A stretch of DNA of 64,000 bases from an uncultured Oscillospiraceae bacterium. Its GTDB lineage: Bacteria > Bacillota > Clostridia > Oscillospirales > Oscillospiraceae. The stretch lies in NCBI GenBank assembly GCA_950075865.1, contig CATMVA010000002.1, positions 75,598 through 139,597 of the forward strand, written 5' to 3'. The translations under genes and the position numbers were made by a program. The stretch's first letter is position 1. Every line of letters begins with the position of its first letter. The notes beneath the pieces were generated by a model. The model saw only the letters and a list, made by a program, of their open reading frames with translations. It was not told the origin of the DNA and did no database searches. Positions 12,101 through 27,100 of the stretch are shown here, one piece after another.

Positions 12101-15100
12101 GGGTGTTCTGGGACTCGCGGGTCACGGTCAGGTGGTAGATGCGGGTGTTGCTCTCGTTCTCGTCGCCGGGCCTCACGCCGGCCATGGTCACCTTGAAGTA
12201 GAACTCGGCTCTGGTATCAGTACCGATGGTGGGCGTGCAGAAGGCGCTACCGGTGCCGCTACCCAGGGAGACGCCGGGATTCACAGGATCGGGTCCGTAG
12301 ATTTCCACCTGGCTGGACCTTACTGCCGCAAGGCCGTTCAGATAGAAGTTGAGCATGCCGCTGCTGATCTCGACCTTCCGCTCATAGATGGTGATGTTGT
12401 CGAAGCTGCCCCAGCTGCCCAAGCGGGTGGGCGGCGTGGAGACCTGGGCGATCCTGACGCCAGCGATGTCGTTGGCATCCCGGGCCAAGCGAATGGTCAG
12501 GTCCAGATCCAAGGGGTTATCCTTGCGGGTAATCTTCACGAGCACGACCTTGATCTGGGCGGGCAGGTGGTCGTCAGCCGTGCCGTCGCCGTCCAGATCC
12601 ACGGTGTAGCCATCCTCAGACCCCAGGAAAACGGGATAGAAGATGGGCTCATCCAGATCCATGGGCAGGTACAGCTCATCGCCGGCCGCCACGCTCCGGG
12701 TGTCGGTGCCCTTGCTGAAGGTAAGCAGGTCGTGGACATCCACATACTCGGAGCGCTGGGCCACCTGGGCGTAGATGTCGGCGGTGTGCATGCTGGAGGG
12801 CACATCGGCCTGGTAGACCGAGACGCTGTTGAAGATCACGTAACTGCGATGCTCAGGGTTGGTATCCCCGGCAGGAGACAGGTAGATCCGGCCGTCGGCA
12901 TCCTGGCTGACCACGATGTTGTCCCGAAGCTGCTCGGTCAGGATGTTGCCGGGCAGGTAATCGCCAGCAACCCAGGCGCCGGGCGCGACGGTGCCGGGAT
13001 AGAGCTTCTCGATGGAGCTCATGATGCTCTGGAGGGCATCGTCCTCCTCCACCATCAGGTAATTCCGGCCGGTGCCGTCGTCCTTCACGGTCAGCTGGAG
13101 CTGGACAGGCTGGTTGTTGGCATCCATCATCTGGGTAGCCAGGCTGTCGTTGACCTTGATCTGGTTGAGCTCCAGCATATCGTCCCGGCGCTCCAGGATC
13201 AGGGTGTAGGTCAGCTTCTTACTGTCGCCCAGAACGCTGCTGACCTCCACCTGGTACTCGGTGGTCTTGGCGTTGGGGGCCAGAGGCAGGGTCACATAGC
13301 CGGTGTGCTGGACAAAGCCCACGTTGCCATAAACCGGGTCGTCAGCGGAGTGGTCAATGTAACCCCAGCCGCTGGGAACGCCGTCCACGGTGAAGCCGGC
13401 GATGGGATCGGTGACCTGGAAGGCATTGTTCTCATAGATGGCCACCACATTGCCCTGCTTATCCAGGACACGGATGTAGGCGGTATCGGCAGAGGTCCGC
13501 AGGCCCACATCCACCTCGCTGGAGGTGGGAGCCACAGACATGGTGATCAGACGGTCGCTGCCGATGGGACGGGCGTCCCAGTCGGTGGGCGTGTTCAAAC
13601 CACCCTGGTCGCCGGCGATACGGACCTGGCTCAGGCTGCGGTCCATGGGCGCCTCGGTCAGGTTGATGATATAGAGCTTGCCGGCGGTGGTAAAGGTGGG
13701 CTTGGAGGCGGGCAGACCGTCGGACTGGTTGAGCACATGGACAAAGATCTGCCTGGTGTTGCCGGTGAAGGAGCCCACCGTGAGCTGCTGGGTCCCCTGG
13801 GCGTAATCCCGGAAGCCGGTGCCGTTGCTCCAGTTGATGCTGGTGGAGATGGCCACCCAGTTGTCGGGATCCTCGGTCTTCACAGTGATCTGGAGACCGG
13901 GGTTATCAGCGCTGATCACAGCGGTGAAGATGTAGGGGATCTGGTCGCCGTAGGAATCCAGCACCAGGTTGCCCGAAGCGTCGGTGGCCAGCTCGGTCAC
14001 CTTCACATTGGCGGGATACTTGGTGTAGTCGGTGCCACGGTCGTAGACCCAGATGCCGTAGGTCTCCTCCATCACGTTGATGGGAGTCTCAGCCTTGTGG
14101 TCAGCCTCATCCTTCACCTCAGGAGCGGTGTTCTTTCTCCAGAAGTCGGGATCCTCCAGACGGCCGATGAGCTCGTCGGTGTCGGTGGTGTTGTACAGTT
14201 CAAACACGGCGTAGGTCACGTGACCCTCGTCGTAAGGCTCTATACTATCCGCCGCAGTCACCTTGACGTAGACCCGGACGCAGACCTGGCCGACTGCATC
14301 GGTGCCAACCACGCTCCTGAGGGCGGAGAGGGAAGCGGTCGTCTGGCCCAGGGACGCTCTGTAGTTGGTGTTGGGACGGCCAGGAAGAGGCACGATGGGC
14401 GTAGTCCAGCGGTTCGTCTGCTTATTGTAGATCTGGGCCTGGGCCGGAGACCGCTTGTCCGTGGCCTCCAGGAGCACTGTAACGGTGCCGCTCGTCATCT
14501 TCTCGTTCAGGAAGCCGTGGTAGATAATGAACTCGGCTCCATCAGCGTAGAGGGCCTTCTCGGCATCGGTCATGAGCAGCGAGTCATAAGCGGCCTGGGC
14601 CTCCGCCGTGGCGGTGGGATCCTTCTTCAGAATGGCTCTGCGGGCATCGTCGGCCATCTTGTCATAGCGGGCCTGGGCAGCGGCCAGATCCAAAGCGGGC
14701 TCAGCGGTCTTCACCGCATTGATGTTCCGCGCTCCGGTTCCGCTGTACTGGATGAAGTCGATACTGCTGTCGGCGGGCAGAGTCCGGACATGGATGGTAT
14801 AGGTCACGGCCAGTTCGGTCTTGCCGCTCTCGGGGATGACGGTGACCTGGAAGGAGGTCTCGCCGTCGGCGTCCAGAGCGGGCACCTTAATGGAGACCGG
14901 CTTTCCGTTGGGATCCAAAGTCTCGCCCACATAACGCTGGCCGTCCAGAACCAGGACCATCTTCCGGGCGCCGGTCACATTCCGCTCGCTCATCAGATCC
15001 ACGTTGTCCAGCCAGGTCTGACCGTCCACCACGCGGATGTGGCTGTTGCTGATGGTCACGTCGTACACAAGACCGGTAGTATCGCCCTTGATGGGGCTGA

Positions 15101-18100
15101 GCTGCTTGTTGCCGATGAGCGAACCCTCGGCCTTCAGGGCATTGTCCAGCTCAAACTGGTCGGCCACATAAGTCACGTCCAGCTCGGCGGCATCGCTGGT
15201 GGAGTACAGGGTCACCACATACTTGTCCATCCGGCCCGACTCGGAGGTAGCGGTGATGGTCACCACGCCATAGCTCTTGGTGGTGTCCACGCCGGAGAGA
15301 TCGAAGTGGTAGTTGCCATTCTTGTTGAACAGACGGTCCAGCTCATCGGTCAAGGCCTTTCCGGTGAAGGACTTGTCAGTCACAGCAGATTCACCGAAGA
15401 ACTTGACACCGCTGGAGGGCTCCACCACCAGCTCGGTCATGGTGCCGGCAGCCTGCTCCACCAGAGGCCGCAGGGCCAGGTAGAAGTCCGTGTTGTTGTC
15501 CACGGTGTAGGTGTACTGGTAGACCGTGACCTTCGGGTCAGTGGTATCCGTCGAGTCGGGGGTCATCACGTTGTCGGGATCCACCAGGGAATCCACCGTG
15601 TTGCCCAGGAGCTTGACCTTGGAGCCGTCGTCGTTCTTTCTGGTCACCAGGAGCTGCTCCTCCCGGTAGACCGAGGGCTTGGTGACATCCAGGCCATACT
15701 GGGCCAGGATCATGGTGGTGCTGTCGCTCTCCCGATTGAATTCCACCTGACCCACGGCGTAGCCGTCGGCCTCAGGGGTGTTCCAGTCGGTCCACACCAA
15801 GCCCAGAGCCTTGACGGCGGGATCCATCTGGGCGTCGGGATCGGTATCGATGGCATCCAGGTAATCCTGATAGAGGCTGATCTGGCCCACATCGTACTCC
15901 ACCCAAGTGATGTAGGGGTAGACATTGCTCAGGTTCACCGAGTTGCTGTCGTAGCGGTTCTTCAGGACGGTATACAGCTTGGTAAGGGTCATCCGCTCAG
16001 CATCCGAGGCGCAGCTGTCCAGCAGAGCCTGAGTGGGCTCCACGGGCTGCTTCAAATATCCGTAGCGGGCCACCAGGGTCACGCCGTCTGTTCCGCTGAC
16101 GTGGCTGGGCTTCACGGCGATGAACTCGTTGGCGCTGGGCTCGGGCTGGATCCGGACAGTGTACCGGCCATTGGCGTCGGCCGTGGCGGAGAAGGTTTCG
16201 GTAGCGGCATCCACCCGGGCCTGCCGGTCCACGATGCGCAGATCCACTTCCTTGAACTCCACGGTGTAGTCTCTGCCTTCGGTCTTCTGGGCCAGGTCCT
16301 TGGTGCTCTTGACCCGGATGGTGGCGTTACCGGAGGTGGCCACGTCTTTCTCGGTCTCCTGGCTCACGCTCTCGGTGCCGTTGTTCAGCACGTCCACGTG
16401 GGCGGCGGGATCGGTGGCGATACCGGTCAGTTCCTTCACCGAGGTAGTGCCGGCGGGCACGTAGGCGATAAACCTGTCACCGGCGGGATCCTTCTGGGCG
16501 GTGACGGTGTAGTCCTTACCGTTGAAGGTGAAGGTGGTCTCCACGCTCTTCAGACTGTTGTCATCGCTCCAGGCGTTGAGCTGGATGTACTCGGTGCTGA
16601 TACGGCGGTCGCTGGTGTTGGACTCCAGACCCTGGATGAACACGGGCACCAGGGTCAGCGCAGTGGACGCCTTCAGCTGGTTGTTGGGATAGCCGTGGCT
16701 CAGGTCAGCAGTGGTGGGCCAGCCCACGGTGGTCCCGTTGCGGGAGATTGTCAGGATGACCCGGTTCTGACCCATGGTGGCGGGATCCACATAGGCCATG
16801 TAAACCTGATAGGTCTCGCCGGCGGCGGCCCCGGTAAGGCCCAGATCCGCGCCGGTCATGGTCACGATGTAGTCCACATTCATGGGATCGGTGTCGGGCT
16901 CCAGGGTCACCTGGGTCAGGGTCTTGACGGCCCGTGTCACGGTGACCTTGTGGATGAACAGGGTCTTCTCATCGCTGGCCAGGACGGCGATCTCCACCTC
17001 GGCGGACTCGGGCTTGGTGCCGTCGGGATTCACCGGGAAGGTCAAATCGGTGCTCACCGAGTTGGGGGCGCCCTTCAGGGCAGCGGCCGTAAAGTCCACG
17101 GTGGTGTCGCCCGCCAGGCGGACAGCCACATGGCCGCCGGCACTCTGGGCGGAGACCTTGACGGTGAACTGATTGATGTCCTCCACCACATAGACCGTGC
17201 CGGACAGGGTGGACACGCCGCCCACAGTGGTAAAGAGGCTGTGGGTCCGGGTGGTGATATAGTTGGTCTCATCGGCCATGTACTCGTCATAGACCAGGGT
17301 GGCATCGGCCCTCAGGCTGGTGTCGCTGTCAGCCTTGGTGATGTCCAGCCAGGAGGTCTCCACAAACTTGGTGGTGCCGAAGCCGGGCACCTGGTCGATG
17401 TCGGGCAGGCTGGCGGGATCGGCGGTGACCACGATCTTGTAACGGGTAGTGGCCTGCGCCTTCAGGTCGTCCTGCCAACGCTGGGCGGCATCCTTAAGGG
17501 TGACCTCGTTGCCATCCTCGTCGTAGAGCTTGATGGTACCCATACCGGCGACCTTGGTCTGGATGTCCATGAGGGCGGTGACCAGAGCGGCGTAGCTGGA
17601 GTCGGTGTTGTCCACGGTGGCCTGGTAGACGGCCTCGCCGGCGGCGGTGGGCGTGCCCACGTTGGCCAGGGCGTTCACCGGGGTCTTGCCGGCGGCCACC
17701 ATGTCGGTAGTGGTCACGTCCAGCTTGCCCAGGGACAGATCCACGAACCGGACGGTGACCCGATAGATCTTGGCCAGCTCGTCGCCGCCCACCGAGGGTT
17801 TCACACAGACATAGATGTCCTGGGTGGCCAGGGTGGTATCCTTGACCGTCAGGGTGCCTACAGTTGTCGTCAGAGTGGGTACATCGACGGCGGTGATAGC
17901 CGTACCAAAGCTGACGGCCACGCCGGAAGCGCCGTTGGTGGGCACGAAGGTCAAATCACCCTTCTTGCCGATGCTCTCGGGCACGTAGAGGAAGTAGTGG
18001 CTGTCGTCGGTGGAATCCTTCACAGCGGGCCAGGTCTCGGTCTTGCCGTTCTCGGTATAGGTAACGCTCTTCAGCTCGGCCATGCTGCTGGCGGTGTAGA

Positions 18101-21100
18101 GCTCGGTGACATAGTCGGCGCTGAATGTGAAGCTCTGGCTGATGCCGTTGCCCAGATTCACGGTCTCAGTGTTATGAACGGTGGTGTCGATCACCATGGG
18201 ATCGGCCGGGTCGGCGGTAGCGGAGACCACGGGCTGGTTGATGGGGCTCCACTGGTCAAGCGAGAAGCCCAGGGACTGGGATACGCCGTTGAGCTTGATG
18301 TCCATGGACATACCGCTGTTTGTTGCTTTGGAGGGACCTTGGACATTGAGGTCCGCGCTGACCGAGGCGGTGGTGCCGTCGCCGATGGCGGCAACATACT
18401 TGCGGATGCTGCCGGTACCGGAGGGATCGGGCACCAGGTTCTGGGTCAGGTTGGCCAGGGTGTGGCCGCTCTCAGCGGCCTGCATGGCATGGACGTCCAC
18501 ATCCACGATACGGACCTGGATCACGCTGGTGGTATCCTGCTTGGTACCGTCGCTGGAGATGACCCTCGTCAGCAGGTCGATACTTCTGGCGGTACCGGCC
18601 AGGGCAGCATCCACCTCGGCACCGGTGATGGTCTTGGTGAAGGTGCCCTTCTGGTAGTTGCCCAGGGTAGGCTCCGCCGTGCCCAGATAGATCTGGGCCA
18701 TGGGATTCTCGGTATTGACGGTGATGTCGGCCACCCGTGCAGTGGAGGGCAAGGCGGTCACGTAGGTCCCGGTCTTGTGTCCGAAGTTGTCCACCATGGC
18801 GTAGACGGGTACGGTGTGGCGGGTAGTCATGGGATCGGGATCCACATCGTCCTCGTACTCCACGACCCAATCCTTGCACTCCGTCAGGGAGATGTTGTCG
18901 TCAGCCTCGTAGATCCGCAGGTAGGCGATCTCGTCAGGTACGCCGGCGTCGGGATAGTGGATGATGATCTCTATCTCGGCGTAGGCAACCGGCGTGGTGG
19001 TCACTGTATTCAGCCTGTAACCTGCCACATACCAGGCGCTCTTGCCCTGATCGGTGAGGGTGCCGCCCACGTTGCCGGCCTCCACAGTGCTGGCCGTGTT
19101 GTTGGCCACAATGGAGACCTCAGCCAGGGCATCCAGGTCCGCGACGGTGACCTCATAGAGGTCGTAGTCCACACCGCCCTTGTTGATGGGCTTGGCGTTC
19201 TTGATGGCCGGAATCTTGTTCACCGTGACCGACTGCAGGCCCTTCACACCCCGGAGGATGACCAGGTCGTAGGATTCCTTGGTGCCGTCGGTGGCGGTCA
19301 CGTCCAGATCGAAGTAGTTGGCGGTGTCGGGCAACGGTGCATCCTCCACCGTGTAGTGATCCTGCTCGGGCGCCGTCATGCCCGGGGTCAGCTGGAACTG
19401 GGCCAGGGCGTTGGGGCCGGTGATCTCGATGTCGGCCTCGGTCACGTTGCCGGGCACGGTGGCCATGTAGGTCTTGGTGGCCGGATCCAGGATGGCCTCC
19501 ACCTTCTGGGCGGCGCCGGTGCCGTCCACATAATGGACCCAGATGCTCTGCATCTGCGTGTCGCCGTTGATGTGGTAGACCTCGATGTAGTGGGTGGCGC
19601 TCTGGCCGTTGCTGGTCACCACCACCTCGAAGACGATGGGATCGGTCATGCCGCCGATGCTGATGCTGCTGCCGGTGTAGTCGTTAGCCGGGCTGTTCAG
19701 AGCCGCGGTGTCGGGCACCCGGGTCACGGTGAGAGTGGCGTTGGAGTCGGCAGCCCGGACATACAGGTCCAGAGTGGTGGCCGCGTTGGCCACGGTCTGG
19801 GTGTAGTGGGCGCCGTCGGCCTTGACGCTCTTGGTACCCAGGACATCAGCAAGCACGTTGGCCACATCGGAGACCTTGGCCTCGGCCAGCTCCAGGTTCA
19901 CCAGGTGGATGGTTACGGTGTAGGTCTCGGTCTTGCTCTTGTCGGAGGAGGAGACCTCGACCTTCACCTGGGCGCCGTCCCGGACCAGGGTCAGAGGCAG
20001 GGTGGCAGTACCCTTGTCGGTGACCGTGGTGCCAATGGAGGTGGTCTTTCCGACAGCCGAGATGTCCTCCAGGGTGACGGTGGCCATCTCCCGGTTGGCG
20101 GTGGCAGTCAGGTCAAGCTGGGACAACTCCAGATACAGACCGGAGGCATCGAAGGTGCTGGTAGAGATGTACAGGTCGTAGTCGTTGGTGGTCCCCACCT
20201 GGGTGGCGGGCTTGACCACGGGGTTGGTCTTGCTGTCAGGATCATTGTAGGACCCGGTGATCTCCTTCAGTCCGGCGTCGTCATTCACCCGGATGATCTC
20301 TAGGTAGTAGGTGGCGTCGCGGTCGGTGACGCTCTCCTCGGAACGGACCAGGATCTCCACCACGGTGATCTCGTCGGTGAGAGTCACCATGAGGGTCTTC
20401 TGCCAGATGTCGGTGGGGGCGATGGCGGGCGCGGAGCCCACACCCACCCCGGCGCTGACCTGAGCGGTGAAATAGGTGGCCGTCAGGTTCACGGTGACGC
20501 TGTTGACGCTCTCGTCCACGTAGGCCATGTAGGTGGTCACGTTGTTCTCGGTGCGCTGGTCCATCTTCTTGAAGGTGGGCACATCCAGGTCCAGAGTACC
20601 GTCGACACTGCCGCCGTTGAATTTCTTGGAGGTGGTGTCGTTGTCCCACAGCTGCTCCTTATCCTTGGCGGTGGGCACCAGGCCGATGGCCCGGAGGGTG
20701 CTGTCGCCAGCGTTGCGGACAATGTGGAGGGTGTACTCCTTCACATAGGCCTTGGTCAGATCGGAGCCATTGGTGGTGTACTGGAACTCCACCAACACGG
20801 GCACATAGAGGTCCTTATAGTTGGCCTGCTCGCCCTGGGTCTCATTGATCAGGGACAGGGCCTCCAGATCCAGCCGGTACTCGCCGGTGTTGCCGCCGAT
20901 GGGCCGGAGGGCGGTCACGCTGGTGCTGCCATTCTTCAGGGTCACCTTGGGCCAGCCCTGGTTGGTCACGTTCTGGCTGCTGACGGGCGTGAAGCGGAAG
21001 TCCAGATACCGCTCGCTGATATCCACACTGGTGGTGTAAGCGGTGGTGCTGCCTGTGTCGGGCGCGAGTTCCTTGTAGGAAGCGGCGTTAGTGGCAGCCG

Positions 21101-24100
21101 CGTCGACACCGGAGCGGACCTCCAGGGACTTCAGACCCACGGCCAGATCCACAGGCCGGAGGATCAGGTTGTACTCCCGGGCGGCCTTGTCGTCGCCGTT
21201 CTCGGGGGTGACCTTGATGATATAACGGTTGTCCCTGTCGCCCCTCAGGCCGGTCAGGGCGCCAGTCCACAGAGAGTCCGACGCGACGCCGATCTCGTTG
21301 CGGAGCGCGTCCATGACCAGGATCCTGGCGTTCTCGGCCGCGCGGATGGTCAGGGTCTGGCTGTCGCCGAAGTCATCCACCGCGGTGTAATAGTTGCCGC
21401 TGGGCATGATCACCTCATTCAGGCGGACCTCCTGGAGGATGGCGCTGGAGTAGGTCTGCTCCAGATCCAGTGCGTACTCCTGGTCATTTCCGTCGGTGGA
21501 GGTGACAATGATAATCAGGTTGGTGACAGAGCCGTCCCTAGGCAGAGTCACACTCTGATCCAGCACGCCGGTGCCGTGACCAAGGATCACGTCGCTGCCC
21601 AGGCTCCGGTCCACCAGAGTCAGGGTGGCCTGGGCATCCACGGCCTCGGCCAGGACACGGGCAGTCCGGTCGGACCGGTCCAGAATGGCGTTGAAGAAGG
21701 TCTCGATGGCGCCGCCGGCACCGCTGACGGTGAAGGTACGCTCATTGCTCTGGCCCAGGTTCAGGCTCAGGCTCTTCAGGTGGTTGTTGCCGTTGGGCTT
21801 GTGGACGATGATGGTGTACTCCACATAGCCGGAGCTGCCCTCGGTCTGGACCACCAGGCGGTACTTGGTAGTGTTGCCGGTGATGTTGGTAAGGTTCCAG
21901 CCATACTCGTTGCCCGAGGCCATGTGCTTGTAAGAGCTGTAGGCAATGGAGGTGGTGCCGGTGGCAGGATAGAGGGTAGCCACCCGTCTGGAATCGGTGG
22001 TGGCGACCTGCAGGCTAAGCGTATCCACACCGGAGTTCAGGTTGATGACGTACTCGCCCCACTGGTTCAGGGTCTGGGTCACGGTGTTGCCGCTGCCGGT
22101 GTCGGCCCAGACGTTGATGCCATCCAGCTGGCTGAAGCTCCTGATCTCCAGCTGGGTGATGGTGGTGTGCTGGGCATCGTTGTAGGGGTAGGTCCGCACC
22201 CGGACGGGGATGATGGTCGTGCCGGTAGCCGACAGGCTGATTGTCACATCCTGGAGGTCCTCGGCGAAGGCGGGCGCGAAGCTGCCGATCTGGACCTGGG
22301 CCAGCGGGTCGCCGGCCACGGCGTGGATCCGGACCGTGTTGGTGCCGGCGGGCACCTCGAACACATAGCCACTGGCGGCAGTGACGCTCTTGCCGTTGAC
22401 GGTCAGGCTCTCCAGACCCAGATCGGCCCGGATGATGTAGAGCGTCTCGGTCCTCTTGAGGGCCTCTCTGGCAGGACCGGTGAGATTGGCCGCCTCGGCG
22501 GGATACACATCGAACTTCACCGTGGTGTAGACGTTGTCCAGCTCCACGGGGACGGTCAGGAAACCATCAGTGCTGACATAGGTCCGCTTGATGTTGCCCT
22601 TGTCATCATACACGGTGTACTCGATCTGCTGGCGCGGGTTGCTGCCCTGGAGGGCCAGGCGCACCTCCTTGGTGCTCTCGGACACATGGATCATCCAAGC
22701 CTGCTCGCCGCCGTTCAGGGTCTCCTTTGTGGCGGGATAGGTGGCCTCCACCATCTCACCCTCCACCTTCACGCTGACCTTGGCCTCCACGGACAGCAGG
22801 TCCCGGGTGGCGGGATCCACATAGTTCAGGATCACGGTGTAGGGATCGCTGGTGGCCGTACCGTCGGCCGAGGTGATGGTGAAGGTGTAGCGGGTCTGGC
22901 CCAGGGCGTTGATGGGCAGGTTTTCAAACACGCCGCCACCCACCTTGCTCGCAACCAGTCTGCCGTCAGCATCGTACAGGGTGACGGTTGCCATGCCATT
23001 GAAAGGCACGACAGTCAGGTTGGTGAGGAAGGCGTTGTCCAGTTCAGCGCGATAGATGTGGTCATTGGTGGCATCAGCGGCAAGGCGGCGGGTCTCCCAG
23101 GCGCTGTCGGTGCTGCTCTTGGGCACACTGAGGTAAACACCGTTAACGCTGAGGGTCTTGGAGGACCAGTCGTCACCGGGGATGGGATCCTTGTTCCCGC
23201 TCGGGTCCACATCGGTGTTGGTCTCATCCACGAAGAGACGGACGGTGTACATCTGCTCCCGCTGACCGTTGGAGGACACAGCGTAGAAGTGGCTCTCGTC
23301 AGGCCGGTCGTCGGTGTTGAAGAACTCGGCCACCAGATACTTGACCACATAGGGCAACGGATCCACATCAATGCCGCGGTAATCGCCGCCAGTGGTGTAA
23401 TCCTCAGCCTTGGGATAAAGTCTGGTGTACTCGTTCACGGCGGTGGCCTGAATGTAGATGTCCGTGGCAGTCGCGGGGATGGACACCTGATAGACAGTGG
23501 GATTGTCCGCCATGGGCTGGGCCACACGGATCACGTCCAGCTTGTTGCCGTCCCGGAAGATGGCAATGATCTGACCCATCTCCAGGTCGCTGCTGGTCCG
23601 GAAGAGGCCCAGAGTGTAGGTCTTCTGGGCGTAGGGTGTCTCCACAAAGCCCTTGTTGGCGGTGTCGGTGCTGTGGGCGTAGAAGTCCTTATCCCAGATG
23701 TCGATCTCCACCTCTTCCCCGCTGTTGGGCAGGGTGGTGCCGGACAGGGTATAGCCGAAGAGGTAGTTGGGTCTGCTGTTGGTAATGGGCGTACCGTTGC
23801 CGCCGGCAAACTCATTGACTTCGGTATCCACCGTGTTCCGGGTATCGGTGGTGACCCCCACGTGGATGACCTGCTCGTCAACCAGGGCGGTATAATGCCC
23901 GTTGCCGTCGTTGGTCACGGCCACCTTGGCGGAGGTATCGGAGGCATCGGAGCTGTCGATGACGGTCAGTTCATCGATGGTCACCGAAGCATCCTGCCGC
24001 ATGAGGTAGATGTAGTAGACAGCCTCGGTGCCGTCCTGGGCTTTGACATGAACGGTGTAGAGCAGCTCGCTGACACTGTCATAGGGCACCTGCACCAGCA

Positions 24101-27100
24101 CCGGGCCAGTGGCGTCGGCGGTAACAGGCGTCAGGACGGGCTCGCCATTGTCCGTCCGATAGGTGCAGGTGGGCTGATAGAGGTCGAGCTTGACCCCAGA
24201 GGCACCATTCACCGTAGTCCGCTCCACCGCGGTGATGACCGCGTTGCTGTCGGCGGGCTGGATCAGGAGGGTGGTGTAGTTGGCCGGGCTGACACCATCG
24301 GCGACCTTAGCGAACGAGTTCTTGGGCGCGTAAGCCACCACCGCCATCACATCAGTGCCGTTCACGTTCTTGGTCTGCAGGATACCGGTGTCCACATCGA
24401 AGGCGCCGGCGGCCACACGATACTCGTTGGGGCTCTTCTTGGTATCGCTTGCGTCGCTGTCTACGATAAAGCCGATGGAGGTGTTACCGGACTTGAGGGC
24501 GATGACCACATAGTAGGTCTCCACGTCACCGTTCTCGGCCCGGACCTCCACAGTGTGGGTACCCAGCGCGGCGTGGGCGTTAGTGTACTCCCGGTTGCCG
24601 GGGGTGGTCCAGTTGCTGAAGTTGGTGTCGGCGGGACCCTTCACCCGGAGGACGGCACCCCCGTTGGGCGTCTGATCCTTGGGCATGATGTGCAGGTCGG
24701 CCTCGGTCTCGTTCTTGTCGAGATAGAGGTAGTAGGTATCGCTGCCGTCGACGTGAGTGGCATCCCGGAAGGGATCGCCCTCCTTCTTATTCTGGTTCTG
24801 GACGTACTCCAGACCGTTCTCGCTGCTCTGACGGGTCAAATACAGGGTGTAACCGGTATCAGTGGAGCCGGCGGGCACATAGATGGTCCCGTCGTGAGCC
24901 TGGACCTGGACATACACCGGGAACTGCTTGATGCTGAGGTCGCTGGACAGGTCCATTCCGTTCAGGACGAAGGTGTGGTCCTTGCCGGTCCAGTAGCCGG
25001 TGGCCCTGGCGTCCTTCCGCCAGTCCGCGGCGGTGGGATCGTAAGGCTTGCTCAGATCCCAGGTGTTCAGATCGGACAGGGCATAGACGTTGGTGGGCGT
25101 GATGGTGATGTTCTTGATGCGGGTGGTATGGGCGTCCACGGGGATCACATAGGTACCCACGGGGCTGCCGCCGTCGCGGGTCATGGTGATGTGGCTGGTC
25201 TGCTCCACACCCTTGTCGTCATCGTAGGTCACCCAGACGTCCACAGTAAGGTCGTTGGACTTCTTCTCGATGATGAAGACATAGTCCTTGTAAGGTCCGT
25301 CGGGGAACTCGGTGGACTGGACCCGGACGATGTAGCCGGTCTTCTCGTTGGGCATACCGGTGGGCAGGCCGTTGGGATCGGCGGGAATGGTCAGGACATT
25401 ACTGAGGGAACCATACATCCGGTTCTCGGGATCAACATGAATCCATTGCTCGTTCAGCGCATCCCACTGAGCCTCGTAAACTTCCACCTTCACCTGGCTG
25501 TCAGCCTGGCTACCGCCGGTGGCCTGGAAGAGACCGGCTACGGTGTGGTCCTCGGTCTCATAGACCCGGAAAGCGTCCAGCTCATCCACATAATCGACTT
25601 CAAAGAGCAAGGTGGTGTCGCTGTACATATATTCCAGCTTCAGGTCCAGATCCATGACGGCAGGCTTCACCCGGATGGTGTAGACAGCGGAATACTCGTC
25701 GTAGAGTTTAGCCAACTCGGTCTGGAAGCGAGTCTCGTCCCAGGTGTCGTGCTCTTCGGTGCCCGGGGTGTTCCGCCTGTCGCGCAGGCGGTCCACCAGG
25801 TTGGCTCCCAGGGAGGAGATGACGCTGACCTTGTAGCTGTAGTAGTCGTTGCCATCCTCCATGCGGAGCTGCTTGTTGAAGTGGATCACGCCGGCGGCGT
25901 CGGTCCTCAGGTAGCCGTCCGCGTCGGCGGCACCGGTGGGCAGGTTCACCGAATACAGGTTATCCAGAATCTTCATCCGGGCTCCCACGTCCTTGAGCTT
26001 GATGTCAAAGTCGTGACTGACGATCAGCTCATCGCTCTTGGGCACAAAGACCTGGTAGAAGGGCTCGTCAGGCGCGGTGGTCTTGTCCAGGTTGGTGGTG
26101 CTGTACTCGAACTCCTGGCTCGGGCCCACGGTGACCTTCTCGATCTCGTTACTGGCCTTCAGGATGTTCAGGATGAGCTTATACTGCACCCGGTTCAGAA
26201 TCTCGACACCACTCTGGTCGAACTTGCCGCTGGGGGCGAAGACCGTGATGATCATGTAGGGGTGGTCGGGATCGGCCCAGTTCATCTCGGTAACGACGGG
26301 GGCCACGTTCCGGAAGGTCACGTCATAGTTTCCGGTACCGGCGGCATTGTAGACGTAGTGGCCGTCAGCCAGATCGTACCGGCCGCTGCCGGCGTTGTTG
26401 GTGACCATATCCACCTCGTAATCGCCGCCGTTGGCGCCCATGTACTTGTAGGTCACAGTGTAGCCGCCGCCTGCCAGGGCGTTTCCGGTGGCATCGCAGT
26501 CGCCCAGGCCGTCGCCCACGGCCACGATCTCACGGACATAGCTGCCCTGAGGCGTGGTGATGGCGCTGTACTTGTCGTTGATGTAGTCCACCGCGATACC
26601 GCTCTTTTGGTGCACGCCGGTGGCAGCCGTCACCGAATAGCCCGAACCGGGAGCGCTGATGATGGCGCCGGGATCGGTAAGCGCGGTGATGACCTCGTCG
26701 ATCAGGATGTAAGGCGTGGATGCCAGTTCAGGCGTCACGGTAATGGCGATGGGATGGAGCCTGTCGGGCAGGTCCAGCGTGAACTCGTTGGTACCGGTGG
26801 TGCGGACGGCTTCCACGGTCCGCTCCTCGCCGGTGGGCCACTCATAGGTGCCCTCGATCTTCAGGATACCGCCCTGGCTCAGATCCCAGCGCAGCAGGAC
26901 CAGACCCATCATACGACCGGTGGTGGGCTCGTCGGCCTCGCTCTTCAGGTAGAAGGGCACGTAGACGCCTTCGCCCCGGTTCAGAGCCTCCAGAATGCCG
27001 GGAGTGACAGCAGCGGAGAAGTCAAGAGCCTTCTCGGCAGTCTGCTTGGTCCAGACACTGTCCAGAGTGCTATCGGTGAGCTTGTTGATGGCCGCGGTCA

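Larger units (their letters stand above)
8300..18899 (-). repeat. Cadherin-like/Ig-like array, block C
   Basis: About 3,530 residues of the same beta-sandwich type; boundaries were not individually fixed. Recognisable pieces are LNQIKVNDSLATQMM (about 13,120-13,165), LSQVRIAGDQGG (about 13,605-13,640), LEYVRIANETSS (about 9,385-9,425) and VALEQVRLRTGEGEG (about 11,695-11,740), each the first strand of a domain, and TYTLILERRDDMLEL (about 13,165-13,210), a last strand. Helical interruptions occur at about 14,530-14,715 and 10,040-10,170. Confidence 0.75.
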